This document shows, one piece after another, positions 9,913-17,808 of a stretch of 64,000 nt of DNA (positions are counted from its first letter, which is position 1; each line of letters begins with the position of its first letter). The DNA lies in the IMG/VR virus record IMGVR_UViG_3300021442_000581, positions 1 through 64,000 of that record; one strand, given 5' to 3'. The stretch is from a virus. Both the position numbers and the translations under genes were made by a program. The notes beneath the pieces were generated by a model that was not told where the DNA came from, made no database searches, and worked only from the letters and a program-made list of their open reading frames with translations.

Positions 9913-10383
9913 ATGAATAAAAAACAAATACTTAGAAAAATAATTAGAGAAGAAATTAAGAAAGTTATTACTGAAGGAACTAGAGCACTAGTTGGTGTAG
10001 AGGCTCCTAATGGTAAAGTAACTGTTTTCTATACTCATTATGATGGTTACCCACAACATACTGGAAAAATGCTTAAGAAACATTATAGCAATTCTGGAAT
10101 TGTTAAAAAACTCATGGCTCTCGGAAAACATGGTGTATCTTTCTTAGATAAGAGTATTAAAGGTGGTCCTGATCATAGCTTTAAAGATCCTAAAAAGGGT
10201 GAAACTATTTTCTACGGAAGAGATAGAGGCGAAAATGACAGAATGACATTCTCTTTTAGAGACAGGGAAAAAGCTGATTTTGATTGGGGTACTGAATATA
10301 TGTATATTTGGAATATGAAAGAAAAGAAGTGGTACTATAAATCAGCCCATTCAAATCCACGAGATTGGACAGAGTTGAAATAA
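9913..10383 (+). CDS. Hypothetical protein with basic N-terminal helix
   Basis: 156 residues. It starts with a lysine-rich helix (KKQILRKIIREEIKKVITEG), of the type seen at the N-termini of many T4-like phage virion or processed proteins. A globular Tyr/Gly/His-rich domain follows (TVFYTHYDGYPQHTGKMLKKHY). The domain repeats a 'KHY..SG.V..LMALG' pattern that I cannot place. The gene ends directly against the SelW-like reading frame: its TAA is the codon before the TTG start of the next gene, in the same frame. Confidence 0.5.
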   Translation: MNKKQILRKIIREEIKKVITEGTRALVGVEAPNGKVTVFYTHYDGYPQHTGKMLKKHYSNSGIVKKLMALGKHGVSFLDKSIKGGPDHSFKDPKKGETIFYGRDRGENDRMTFSFRDREKADFDWGTEYMYIWNMKEKKWYYKSAHSNPRDWTELK

Positions 10384-10662
10384 TTGGCTTCTACAACCCA
10401 AAACATTAACGTTACACAAAACTCCATAATAAAATTTGCAATTGAATATTGTATGCAGTGAAGTTATGAACCAAGAGCTTTCAGTTTGAGAGATGAATTA
10501 AGTACAGCATATTCAGAATCAGAAATAGAAATGATTGAAAGCAGCGGTGGAGTGTACAACGTATACGTTAACAATGATCAGATCTTCGATAAAATAGCAT
10601 CAGATAGATTTCCAAATGATGGAGAGATTTTAGCATTAGTCGAACGATTTAATTTTATTTAA
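10384..10662 (+). CDS. SelW/Rdx-family selenoprotein with in-frame TGA (Sec)
   Basis: If TGA at 10459-10461 is read as selenocysteine, 92 residues are encoded from TTG 10384 to TAA 10662. The redox motif is exactly Cys-Met-Gln-Sec (TGT ATG CAG TGA, residues 23-26), in the context EYCMQU-SYEPRA. The SelW/SelT/Rdx thioredoxin-like family places its CxxU/CxxC here. The rest of the family pattern continues after the TGA: SYEPRAFSLRDEL, SSGGVYNVYVNN, QIFDKIASDRFPND-GEI. Homology therefore extends across the stop codon, which argues against chance. The start is inferred: TTG directly follows the upstream stop, and no ATG precedes the motif. Rdx proteins are small oxidoreductases that interact with thiols. 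A hairpin suited to a bacterial SECIS follows the TGA. The alternative is a Cys codon mutated or misread as TGA. Confidence 0.8.
10478..10492 (+). promoter_or_regulatory. Candidate bacterial SECIS hairpin
   Basis: CTTTC (10478-10482) can pair with GAGAG (10488-10492) around a five-base loop AGTTT. The loop starts 22 nt after the TGA. A bacterial SECIS is a small hairpin in the coding region just after the UGA, with G in the first two loop positions and usually followed by U; this one has AGU. The stem is short (five pairs, one G-U) and cannot be extended cleanly, so this is suggestive only. Confidence 0.45.
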
Positions 10663-10663
10663 A

Positions 10664-10716
10664 AAAGTTATAAAAAAATCACATTTTGAGAATTTTACAG
10701 TATATATATTTTATAG
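10664..10716 (+). promoter_or_regulatory. Candidate promoter (TTGAGA-N13-TATATT family)
   Basis: An AT-rich tract is followed by TTTTGAGA (10684-10691) and, 13 bases later, TATATT (10705-10710). The same arrangement occurs before the SSB gene (11349-11373). The two regions are alignable over about 50 bases, including an upstream TTATAAAAAAAT tract. It would drive the structured RNA that follows. The spacing is not that of sigma-70, so the true -10 may be shifted within the AT run, or a phage factor may be needed. Confidence 0.45.
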
Positions 10717-10740
10717 AATATATATTATTCTATATGTTTT

Positions 10741-11269
10741 TTGAAAATTTGGAAAATGAAAGTGTGTGAGTTGATCGCTTGCACATGGGATTGACAGAAA
10801 AAATCCTTTCCAGAAGAGGGGGTTATTGTTGAGTAAATTCACCCGTGGTGGGTTCCTAAAGGCCGAAGTGCTGGCTCAAATGTGAGTAATAGGAAAACGA
10901 CAGTTTAGAATTGAAAGATATGTCATGAACTATACGAAAAGAGCTACTTTTCTGCTTCATTCTGAGAGAGTGATAGAAATATCGAGATTCTCAGCCTAGT
11001 GTTACCTAAAAACCCGTGAGTGATGGGGAAGGTGTAATGACAGGAGTTGTGTCCACTCCAGCGAAGTTAACCACTTTAAGGAGTAACCGATCGTAACTGA
11101 TTGGGTTGTTAGCATGAAGTCAAATAAAATCATTCATGACCCGTGACATTTGTAAGTGTATGCAAATCTTACATCCCCAATATATTTTCCAATTTTATAG
11201 AGATTGCCGTACTAGCGTTTTAGTCTCCACTATATAATGACTTAAAAACCTTTGCGGCAATCTTTTATA
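10741..11269 (+). ncRNA. Large structured non-coding RNA (about 530 nt), class unassigned
   Basis: This stretch has no plausible coding frame and is richer in G+C than neighbouring gaps. It folds by eye into many local helices: GGATT/AATCC (10788-10792/10802-10806); TTCCTA/TAGGAA (10853-10858/10890-10895), enclosing GCC/GGC and TCA/TGA hairpins as a three-way junction; and CTGAGA/TCTCAG (10962-10967/10989-10994), enclosing GATA-GAAA-TATC with a GNRA tetraloop. Further right are a CCC/GGG hairpin near 11013, GGAGT/ACTCC (11043-11047/11055-11059), CATGAA/TTCATG (11113-11118/11133-11138) and TGTAAG/CTTACA (11151-11156/11168-11173). It ends in a terminator-like helix. Size, ornateness and a phage setting recall the GOLLD and ROOL classes, but I could not match their conserved cores. 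No RNase P, tmRNA or intron core was recognised. Confidence 0.7.
11201..11266 (+). terminator. Terminal helix/terminator of the structured RNA
   Basis: AGATTGCCG (11201-11209) pairs perfectly over nine bases with CGGCAATCT (11255-11263), followed by TTT. The 45-base loop is unusually long for an intrinsic terminator, so the helix may equally close the 3' domain of the RNA. Confidence 0.5.
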
Positions 11270-11328
11270 CATGAAAAGCTATTATTTTCCATGAAAAACA
11301 GTTACAAGTCAACAACAAATATGAAAAA

Positions 11329-11376
11329 AATTATAAAAAAATTAACTTTTGAGATTGTTCAAGAATATATATTTAT
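11329..11376 (+). promoter_or_regulatory. Candidate promoter for the SSB operon
   Basis: TTTTGAGA (11347-11354) followed 13 bases later by TATATT (11368-11373), with an upstream ATTATAAAAAAATT tract. This is nearly the same sequence as 10664-10716. The SSB ATG at 11423 has its own AAGGAG site, so the transcript has a leader of about 40 nt. Confidence 0.5.
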
Positions 11377-11422
11377 GTATTGAACATTAACTATTAACTA
11401 ATAAAAAATAAGGAGAAATGTT

Positions 11423-12199
11423 ATGGACATTGCCGCAATCAAAGCACGATTAGGCCAACTTCAACAATCAGCAAACAAGACTTCTTCCCTTTGGAAGCCA
11501 AGTCCTGGAAAATCTCAAATTCGAATCGTTCCGAATAAAGCAAATAAGGACAATCCGTTTATTGAGTTGTACTTTCATTATGATATGGGTGATAAATTTT
11601 ATCTATCACCGATTTCGTTTGGAAGACCTGATCCAATTGAAGAGTTCGCAATTAAACTTAAAACATCCGGTAACGGGGATGATTACAAATTAGGAAGAAA
11701 AATCGAAGCCAAAATGCGTACATACGCCCCAGTAGTTGTACGTGGTGAAGAGAATGAAGGTGTAAGGTTTTGGGGTTTTGGTAAAATGGTTTACCAAGAA
11801 CTTTTAAGCATCATTGCTGATCCTGATTATGGTGATATTACTGATCCCGTTAATGGTAGAGACGTTGTAGTAGAATTTAAAACCAGTGAAGAAACTGGTC
11901 GTTCTTTTCCAACGACAACAATACGTGTTAAACCGAATCAAACACCGGTTACTGATAATCCAGATGTCATGAAGACAATTAAGGATACTCAGAAGAATAT
12001 CACGGAAATCTACCAGGAGATGAGTTACGATGATCTACATAAAGTACTTTCTGAATGGTTGAATCAAGATGGAGAAGGCGAAGATGATTCAGTTAGCGCT
12101 AAAAAAGTAGCGATTCCAGCGAAGTCGACGAATGATAAGGTTAAAGAAGCTGCTACCACCGATGTGAGCAGTGCATTTGACGAATTATTCAATAACTAG
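11423..12199 (+). CDS. 32: Single-stranded DNA-binding protein, gp32-type
   Basis: 258 residues. It has a basic N-terminal region, an OB-fold-like core (KSQIRIVPNKANKDNPFIELYFHY, then PISFGRPDP) and an acidic C-terminal end (DVSSAFDELFNN), the classic partner-binding tail of gp32 proteins. It coats ssDNA and organises the replisome. No cysteine is present, so the zinc-binding module of T4 gp32 is absent. A strong AAGGAG site lies upstream and a GC-rich terminator downstream, so it can be expressed as a single highly transcribed unit. UvsX follows immediately, as expected for a T4-like replication/recombination block. Confidence 0.85.
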   Translation: MDIAAIKARLGQLQQSANKTSSLWKPSPGKSQIRIVPNKANKDNPFIELYFHYDMGDKFYLSPISFGRPDPIEEFAIKLKTSGNGDDYKLGRKIEAKMRTYAPVVVRGEENEGVRFWGFGKMVYQELLSIIADPDYGDITDPVNGRDVVVEFKTSEETGRSFPTTTIRVKPNQTPVTDNPDVMKTIKDTQKNITEIYQEMSYDDLHKVLSEWLNQDGEGEDDSVSAKKVAIPAKSTNDKVKEAATTDVSSAFDELFNN

Positions 12200-12223
12200 C
12201 ACACGATAATACAACAATATAAT

Positions 12224-12249
12224 GGGCCCGGTGGTCCGGGTCCATTTTT
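12224..12249 (+). terminator. Rho-independent terminator after the SSB gene
   Basis: GGGCCCGG (12224-12231) pairs with CCGGGTCC (12236-12243; one G-U) around a TGGT tetraloop, then ATTTTT. It is the most GC-rich hairpin in the region. It probably lets the SSB be made in excess over the downstream recombination genes. Confidence 0.85.
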
Positions 12250-12264
12250 AGATAGGGGAAATTT

Positions 12265-13359
12265 ATGTCCAAAGACATACTGGCTTCAGAACTTGCTGAT
12301 AGCCTAAATTCAAAATTCAAGGGCCAAAAGGTTGCATACTTTTTGGATGGTTCTCACGATTCACCAACAGATATTAAAGATTTTATTTCTACTGGTTCAT
12401 CTATATTAGATTTAGCAATATCAAATAAACCAAAGGGTGGAATTGCAGTTGGTAGGATTACAGAAATAAATGGATTAACTTCTACAGGTAAGTCACTCTT
12501 AGGTGCTCATATTTTAGCTGAGACGCAAAAGAGAGATGGAGTTGCAGTTTATATCGATACTGAAACATCAGTTAGTCGACAATTTTTAGAAGCAATTGGT
12601 TGTGATGTTGGAAATTTATTATATCTTCATATTGAAACCGTAGAAGAAATATTTCAGGCGATTGAAGATATTATCTTAAAAATTAGAGAATCAAATAAAA
12701 ACAAACATGTTACTATACTTGTAGATAGTTTAGCCGCAGCTTCAACTAAAGTAGAAATGGAAGCTGATTATGAAAAAGATGGTTGGGCTACTTCTAAAGC
12801 AATTATTATTTCTAAAGCAATGCGTAAAATCACTCAAATGATAGGACGCAATAAAATTACATTGGTATTTACAAATCAACTTCGTCAAAAAATGGGAGTT
12901 ATGTTTGGAGATCCTTATACAACAAGTGGTGGTTTAGCACTGCCATTCCATTCGTCAACTAGAATTAGGTTGAAAAATATGGGACAGATAAAAGATAAGG
13001 ACGGAAATACAATCGGTGTAAAGTGTAGAGCACAGGTTATAAAAAATAGAATCGGTCCTCCAATGAGAAATGCAGATTATGATATGTATTTTGATCGTGG
13101 AATTGATGATGAAGGTGGGTGGTTACAAGTTTTAAAAGATTTGGGTATAGCTACCAATAAAGGTGCTTGGTACACTATTGAGTTCAACGGTAAAGAAAAG
13201 AAATTCTTGTCTAAAGATTTTGTAAGTCAACTTGAAGATAAAAAGTTTAAAGATTTTTTATATGAAAAGATATGTGAAAATAGCATTCTTGAATATGAAA
13301 ATGAACGTGGAATTGATGATGTTGAATTTACCGACGAAGTCATGAACGAAGATGCGTAG
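12265..13359 (+). CDS. uvsX: RecA-like recombinase UvsX
   Basis: 364 residues. Walker A is GLTSTGKS (about 70-77). Walker B is in the HVTILVDSLAAAS strand, and the motif FTNQLRQKMGVMFGDPYTTSGG.ALPFHSS corresponds to the RecA/UvsX L2 region and following strand. The protein forms an ATP-dependent filament on gp32-coated ssDNA and drives strand exchange and recombination-dependent replication. The C-terminus is acidic (ENERGIDDVEFTDEVMNEDA). The next gene starts eight bases before its stop. Confidence 0.92.
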   Translation: MSKDILASELADSLNSKFKGQKVAYFLDGSHDSPTDIKDFISTGSSILDLAISNKPKGGIAVGRITEINGLTSTGKSLLGAHILAETQKRDGVAVYIDTETSVSRQFLEAIGCDVGNLLYLHIETVEEIFQAIEDIILKIRESNKNKHVTILVDSLAAASTKVEMEADYEKDGWATSKAIIISKAMRKITQMIGRNKITLVFTNQLRQKMGVMFGDPYTTSGGLALPFHSSTRIRLKNMGQIKDKDGNTIGVKCRAQVIKNRIGPPMRNADYDMYFDRGIDDEGGWLQVLKDLGIATNKGAWYTIEFNGKEKKFLSKDFVSQLEDKKFKDFLYEKICENSILEYENERGIDDVEFTDEVMNEDA

Positions 13360-14368
13360 CAATTACGCACAAATTTTAGACCAACTCAAAGACAACGTAT
13401 CAAAGCCACAAAGTGTTAATGATCATGTCTTAATTGTAGACGGTCTAAATAACTTCATTAGAGCTTGGTCTGCTTCCCCTGCGACTAATTCTGATGGAGT
13501 TCATATCGGTGGAATGATAGGGTTTTTACAAAGCGTCGGCTTAGCAGTAAGAACCCTTCTTCCAACGAGAGTTATAATAGTATTTGATGGTGCAGGTGGT
13601 TCTCAAAGAAGACGTAAAATTTACAGTGAATATAAGGGAAATCGTAAACCACCAAAACGTCCTCATAGATTTCAGGGTATGGATGGAGAAAATGATGCTA
13701 CAAGTATGCGCAGACAAATTAATAGATTGGCTCAATATTTGTTATTGCTTCCAGTAAACACAATTTCAATTGAAAAGATAGAGGCTGATGATAGTATAGG
13801 TTATATTACTACTAAATTATTACCGGATTCTAAGATTTCTATTATGTCTTCTGATAAGGATTTTTTACAACTGGTAAATGATAAGGTTTCAGTATGGTCT
13901 CCAACAAAAAAGATATTATACGATAGAACAAGAGTAGAAGAAGAATTCGAAATGCCTCCAGAAAATATGATTTATTACAGAATAGTAGATGGTGATAAGT
14001 CAGATAATATACCAGGAATTAGAGGATTTGCTCTTAAAACTATTTTGAAAAAAAATCCATTTTTGAAAAGTGAGAAGATAAGTAATATAGAAGAATATAT
14101 ACAAAGGTCAGGTTTTGATAGTTATGAAGATTTACTACGTAGAAATTACACATTGATGCAATTGGATGATGTGAATATTTCTGGTAGTGCTAAATTAAAA
14201 ATACTGGATGTAGTTAATTTGCTCCCTCATAGGTTGATAAAATACAAGATTCATAGGTTGTTTTTAGAAGATAAAATAAATCAAGCTATTAGAAATCCTG
14301 ATGTATGGTTACAAAATACGTTTAATAGGTTAGACATGGTTATTGAAAATGACTCCTCCAATAAGTGA
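13352..14368 (+). CDS. rnh: RNase H / 5'-3' exonuclease (FEN family)
   Basis: 338 residues with the acidic motifs of the FEN/5'-nuclease family: VLIVDGLNNFIRAW (first Asp near 30), VIIVFDGAGGSQRRRKIYSEYKGNRKPP, EADDSIGYI, SSDKDFLQL, and the helix-hairpin-helix lead-in YRIVDGDKSDNIPGIRG. T4 RNase H of this family removes RNA primers from Okazaki fragments. It overlaps UvsX and the helicase gene, so the three are one translational unit. Confidence 0.88.
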   Translation: MRSNYAQILDQLKDNVSKPQSVNDHVLIVDGLNNFIRAWSASPATNSDGVHIGGMIGFLQSVGLAVRTLLPTRVIIVFDGAGGSQRRRKIYSEYKGNRKPPKRPHRFQGMDGENDATSMRRQINRLAQYLLLLPVNTISIEKIEADDSIGYITTKLLPDSKISIMSSDKDFLQLVNDKVSVWSPTKKILYDRTRVEEEFEMPPENMIYYRIVDGDKSDNIPGIRGFALKTILKKNPFLKSEKISNIEEYIQRSGFDSYEDLLRRNYTLMQLDDVNISGSAKLKILDVVNLLPHRLIKYKIHRLFLEDKINQAIRNPDVWLQNTFNRLDMVIENDSSNK

Positions 14369-15725
14369 TTCATTAACAAAATACGGAAGTAGTTTCCAAA
14401 CTAAGATTATTACAAGTCTTTTAGTTAAGGAAGAATTTATTCAAACAATATATGATTTAATTCAACCTGAACAATTAGATACAGAAAGTAAGCAATGGTT
14501 AGTTAGAGAAATAAAGGCATATTTTTATGAGTATAAGGTTTTACCAACATTAGATTCTTTAAAGGTAAAGATTACTCCAATAACAAATGAAATATTAAAA
14601 GAATCAATTGTTGATGAATTACGTGAGGTAATGAAATATGTTGAAGCTACTGATTTAGATTTTATTCAAAATGAAACTATACAATTCTGTAAAAATCAAG
14701 CATTAAAGAGTGCAATTGTACAGTCTGTAGACCTCCTTCAACGGGGAGAATATGACAACATCAAAAGAATTATAGACAATGCTATGAGAGCTGGTACCAG
14801 AAGGGATATAGGTTTAGAATATGTTAAGGATTTTGATACAATTATAGATCAAGTTGCTAGAGACACAGTTAGTACTGGTTTTATGGCAGTAGATGAAATA
14901 ACCGATGGTGGATTGGCTGGTGGAGAACTTGGAATTGTTGTTGCTCCATCTGGTATTGGTAAGAGTTGGGTTTTACAGGCTTTAGGTGCCAATGCTTTAA
15001 GAGCTGGAATGAATGTAATGCACTACACTTTAGAATTAAATCAAGCCTATGTTGGACTGAGATACGGTGCTATATTTTCTAAGATTGAAACTTCTATGAT
15101 ACCAGATAAGCGAGATAAAGTAAAGAAAATGATAGAGGACCAATGTAAGGGTGAACTATTAATAAAATATTATCCATCGAAAGCAGCTAGTGTACAGACT
15201 ATTTATACACATTTAAAAACCGTTGAATTAATGGGTCATTCCCCAGATATAATTTTGTTAGATTATGCTGATTTGTTAACTGATACATCAGGAATTGGAG
15301 AGTTACGACATCAATTGGGAAACATATATGAAGAATTACGTGGACTAAGTGGTGAGTTTGGAATTCCAGTATGGACGGCATCTCAATCAAATAGGTCAAG
15401 TTTGGAAGAAAACGTTATTGGTGCAGAAAAAATTGCAGAATCGTACAGTAAGGTCATGACGGCTGACTTTGTAATGAGTTTATCTCGAAAAATTGAAGAT
15501 AAGGTTGCTAATACTGGACGTATACACATAATTAAGAACAGGTTCGGACCGGATGGATTAACTTTTCCCACTACTATGAATACAGCCATCGGTCAAATAG
15601 AAGTGTATGAATCGGGAACCTCCAGTGGAATGACCGTCCAAAACAGGATGGATAATGGAAACGAATATGTCAGAAAATTGCTTAAAAAGCGCTACGATGA
15701 ATTTGAAACTCAGCAATCGGATTAA
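14349..15725 (+). CDS. 41: Replicative DNA helicase, DnaB/gp41 type
   Basis: About 458 residues. An N-terminal all-helical domain is followed by a RecA-like motor: Walker A VVAPSGIGKSWVLQALG (near 200), a DnaB H1a-like YTLELNQAYVGLRYGA, Walker B ILLDYADLL, and motif H3 PVWTASQSNRSS. It is a ring-shaped 5'-3' helicase for fork unwinding. The reading frame also opens at TTG 14343. I chose ATG 14349; either way it overlaps the RNase H gene. No primase gene is recognised in the window. Confidence 0.9.
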   Translation: MTPPISDSLTKYGSSFQTKIITSLLVKEEFIQTIYDLIQPEQLDTESKQWLVREIKAYFYEYKVLPTLDSLKVKITPITNEILKESIVDELREVMKYVEATDLDFIQNETIQFCKNQALKSAIVQSVDLLQRGEYDNIKRIIDNAMRAGTRRDIGLEYVKDFDTIIDQVARDTVSTGFMAVDEITDGGLAGGELGIVVAPSGIGKSWVLQALGANALRAGMNVMHYTLELNQAYVGLRYGAIFSKIETSMIPDKRDKVKKMIEDQCKGELLIKYYPSKAASVQTIYTHLKTVELMGHSPDIILLDYADLLTDTSGIGELRHQLGNIYEELRGLSGEFGIPVWTASQSNRSSLEENVIGAEKIAESYSKVMTADFVMSLSRKIEDKVANTGRIHIIKNRFGPDGLTFPTTMNTAIGQIEVYESGTSSGMTVQNRMDNGNEYVRKLLKKRYDEFETQQSD

Positions 15726-15740
15726 TTTATAGGAGTTATA

Positions 15741-17714
15741 ATGGCCGAGCCATTTGTTTTATCAGAAGGATTTATAAAGAAATATAAATTAAAAAAACCA
15801 CCATTTGGGTTTAATGGTCTTGGGGAATTAGTTTATATGCGAACATATTCTAGAATTAAAAAAGACGGTAAAAATGAAATGTGGTGGGAAACTGTCCGAA
15901 GAGTTGTAGAAGGCACATATACCATGCAAAAAAATCATATTGATAGTTATCAGCTTGGATGGAATCCATGGCAAGCGCAGAGATCAGCTCAAGAAATGTA
16001 TGATAGAATGTTTAATATGAAGTTCTTACCACCTGGTCGTGGATTGTGGGCGATGGGTACTTCTATTACATCTGAAAGAGGTTTATACGCTGCATTAAAT
16101 AATTGTGCATTTGTTTCAACTGCTACTATAAAGGATGATTACGCAAAACCATTTACTTTTTTAATGGACGCAAGCATGTTGGGTGTAGGAGTTGGTTTTG
16201 ATACAAAGGGTGCAGATCAAATTTTAGTTAAAGGTCCAAATAAAGATAGGACCGATGATGAATACATAATACCAGATACTAGAGAGGGCTGGGTTGAATC
16301 ATTAAGATTATTGATGGAGAGTTACTTTCATGCGACTGCTCCTATGGAATTTGATTATTCAAAAATTAGATCAGAAGGCGAACCAATAAGGGGTTTTGGT
16401 GGAGTTTCAAGCGGTCCTGAGCCGCTTATAGAATTACATGAAACAGTTAGAAAGGTTTTAGATTCACAATTAGGTGAACCAATTTCAGTTACAACAATCG
16501 TAGATGTAATGAATCTCATTGGTAAATGCGTAGTAGCGGGAAATGTTCGTAGAACTGCTGAAATAGTTTTTGGTGACCCGAACTCAGATGAATATTTAGA
16601 TTTAAAAAATTATGATGTCAATCCACACAGGGAACAATATGGTTGGACTTCAAATAATTCAGTATATGCAGAATTAGGTATGGATTATACGGAAACGTGT
16701 GCACGTATTATAAAAAATGGAGAACCTGGATTTGCATGGTTAAAAAATATGAAAAAGTATTCTCGTATGAAAAATGGCGGAGATAACAAAGATCATAGAG
16801 CATCTGGTGGAAATCCATGTTTAGAACAAACGTTAGAATCGTATGAGTTATGTTGTCTTGTAGAAACATTTCCAAACAATCATGATTCATTAGATGATTA
16901 TAAACGGACATTAAAATATGCATATTTATATGCCAAAACAGTAACACTTGGTAAAACTCATTGGTCAGAAACAAATAGAGTTATGTTAAGAAATAGACGA
17001 ATTGGATGTTCAGTAAGTGGTGTTGCACAATTTATTACCAACAGAGGATTAGATACACTAAAGAGGTGGCTAAATAAAGGATATGACGTAATACAGGAGT
17101 GGGATTGTATGTATTCAGATTGGTTTGCAATTCCTAAATCAATAAAAACTACTTCAGTAAAACCTTCAGGTACAGTTTCATTATTAGCAGGAGCGACTCC
17201 AGGATTACATTACCCTGAGAGTCGTTTTTATATTAGACGGGTACGGTTGGCTAAAAATTCAGATTTATTAGAACCATTGAAAAAAGCAAATTATAATATT
17301 GAACCAGCTTTTGGATCTGAAAGATCGACGGTTGTTGTTGAAGTACCCATAGATTGTGGAGATGGTATAAGAACGGCTCCAGAATTAACAGTATGGGAAC
17401 AATTCAGTTTAGCCGCGTTTTTACAACGACATTGGGCAGATAACCAAGTAAGTTGTACTGTAACGTTTGATCCAGAAACAGAAGGAAATCAATTACCAGC
17501 TGTGTTAAATTATTTTCAATATCATTTAAAGGGTATAAGCATGCTTCCAAGGTTAGATACTGGAGCATATAAACAAATGCCTTATGAATCAATTGATGAA
17601 AAAACATATAAGAAAATGTTATTAAAATTAAAAAAATTAAGTTTTCGAAAGGTTAAAGGAAACGAAGCCATTGTTGAACGATTTTGCGATGGTGATGTTT
17701 GCGAGGTCTTATAA
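15741..17714 (+). CDS. nrdJ: Class II (B12-dependent) ribonucleotide reductase
   Basis: 657 residues, single polypeptide. Reductase landmarks: NNCAFVSTATI (first substrate-reducing Cys), NPCLEQTLESYELCCLVE (the N-x-C-x-E active-site loop with the radical-site Cys and the second reducing Cys) and SVKPSGTVSLLAGATPGLHYPES (substrate-phosphate loop). A C-terminal FCDGDVCEVL carries the CxxxxC pair that rereduces the active site. Size and lack of a small-subunit partner fit the monomeric adenosylcobalamin-dependent RTPR type. It makes dNTPs and needs cobalamin from the host. AGGAG lies seven bases before the ATG. The TonB-dependent receptor gene follows directly. Confidence 0.88.
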   Translation: MAEPFVLSEGFIKKYKLKKPPFGFNGLGELVYMRTYSRIKKDGKNEMWWETVRRVVEGTYTMQKNHIDSYQLGWNPWQAQRSAQEMYDRMFNMKFLPPGRGLWAMGTSITSERGLYAALNNCAFVSTATIKDDYAKPFTFLMDASMLGVGVGFDTKGADQILVKGPNKDRTDDEYIIPDTREGWVESLRLLMESYFHATAPMEFDYSKIRSEGEPIRGFGGVSSGPEPLIELHETVRKVLDSQLGEPISVTTIVDVMNLIGKCVVAGNVRRTAEIVFGDPNSDEYLDLKNYDVNPHREQYGWTSNNSVYAELGMDYTETCARIIKNGEPGFAWLKNMKKYSRMKNGGDNKDHRASGGNPCLEQTLESYELCCLVETFPNNHDSLDDYKRTLKYAYLYAKTVTLGKTHWSETNRVMLRNRRIGCSVSGVAQFITNRGLDTLKRWLNKGYDVIQEWDCMYSDWFAIPKSIKTTSVKPSGTVSLLAGATPGLHYPESRFYIRRVRLAKNSDLLEPLKKANYNIEPAFGSERSTVVVEVPIDCGDGIRTAPELTVWEQFSLAAFLQRHWADNQVSCTVTFDPETEGNQLPAVLNYFQYHLKGISMLPRLDTGAYKQMPYESIDEKTYKKMLLKLKKLSFRKVKGNEAIVERFCDGDVCEVL

Positions 17715-17808
17715 TAAAATTCACATACAAAGCGGACAGGCAGTTGACGCACCTGTGGAAAAATGCGTCTTAACTTCGTTAACGAACGGAAAAAGAAGGA
17801 GAACGTTT
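17715..17808 (+). promoter_or_regulatory. Leader with hairpin, palindrome and possible promoter before the receptor gene
   Basis: The 94-base gap holds TTGACG (17744-17749), usable as a -35 box, but its expected -10 is poor. A hairpin GACGCA/TGCGTC (17746-17751/17764-17769) and a perfect 12-base palindrome TTCGTTAACGAA (17775-17786) follow. The receptor's AAGGAG site is at 17796-17801. It is far too short for a cobalamin riboswitch. It may allow the receptor to be controlled separately from the reductase. Confidence 0.4.

Noticed and set aside
10741-11269. RNase P RNA, tmRNA, group I or group II intron
   Set aside because: None of the conserved cores I know (RNase P P4 strands, tmRNA tag frame and tRNA-like ends, domain V of group II, P7 of group I) is visible, and the flanking genes are not interrupted.
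10663-11422. A tRNA-Sec gene that would accompany the selenoprotein
   Set aside because: No TCA-anticodon cloverleaf or TTCGA-type T loop was found in the gap; the other four tRNAs are Ala, Glu, Cys and Tyr.
17671-17808. 46-codon N-terminal extension of the TonB-dependent receptor
   Set aside because: The extension overlaps nrdJ and would bury the signal peptide; ATG 17809 has an AAGGAG at ideal distance.
17715-17808. Cobalamin riboswitch before the receptor gene
   Set aside because: The gap is only 94 bases, too short for a B12 riboswitch, and no B12-box-like conserved segment is present.
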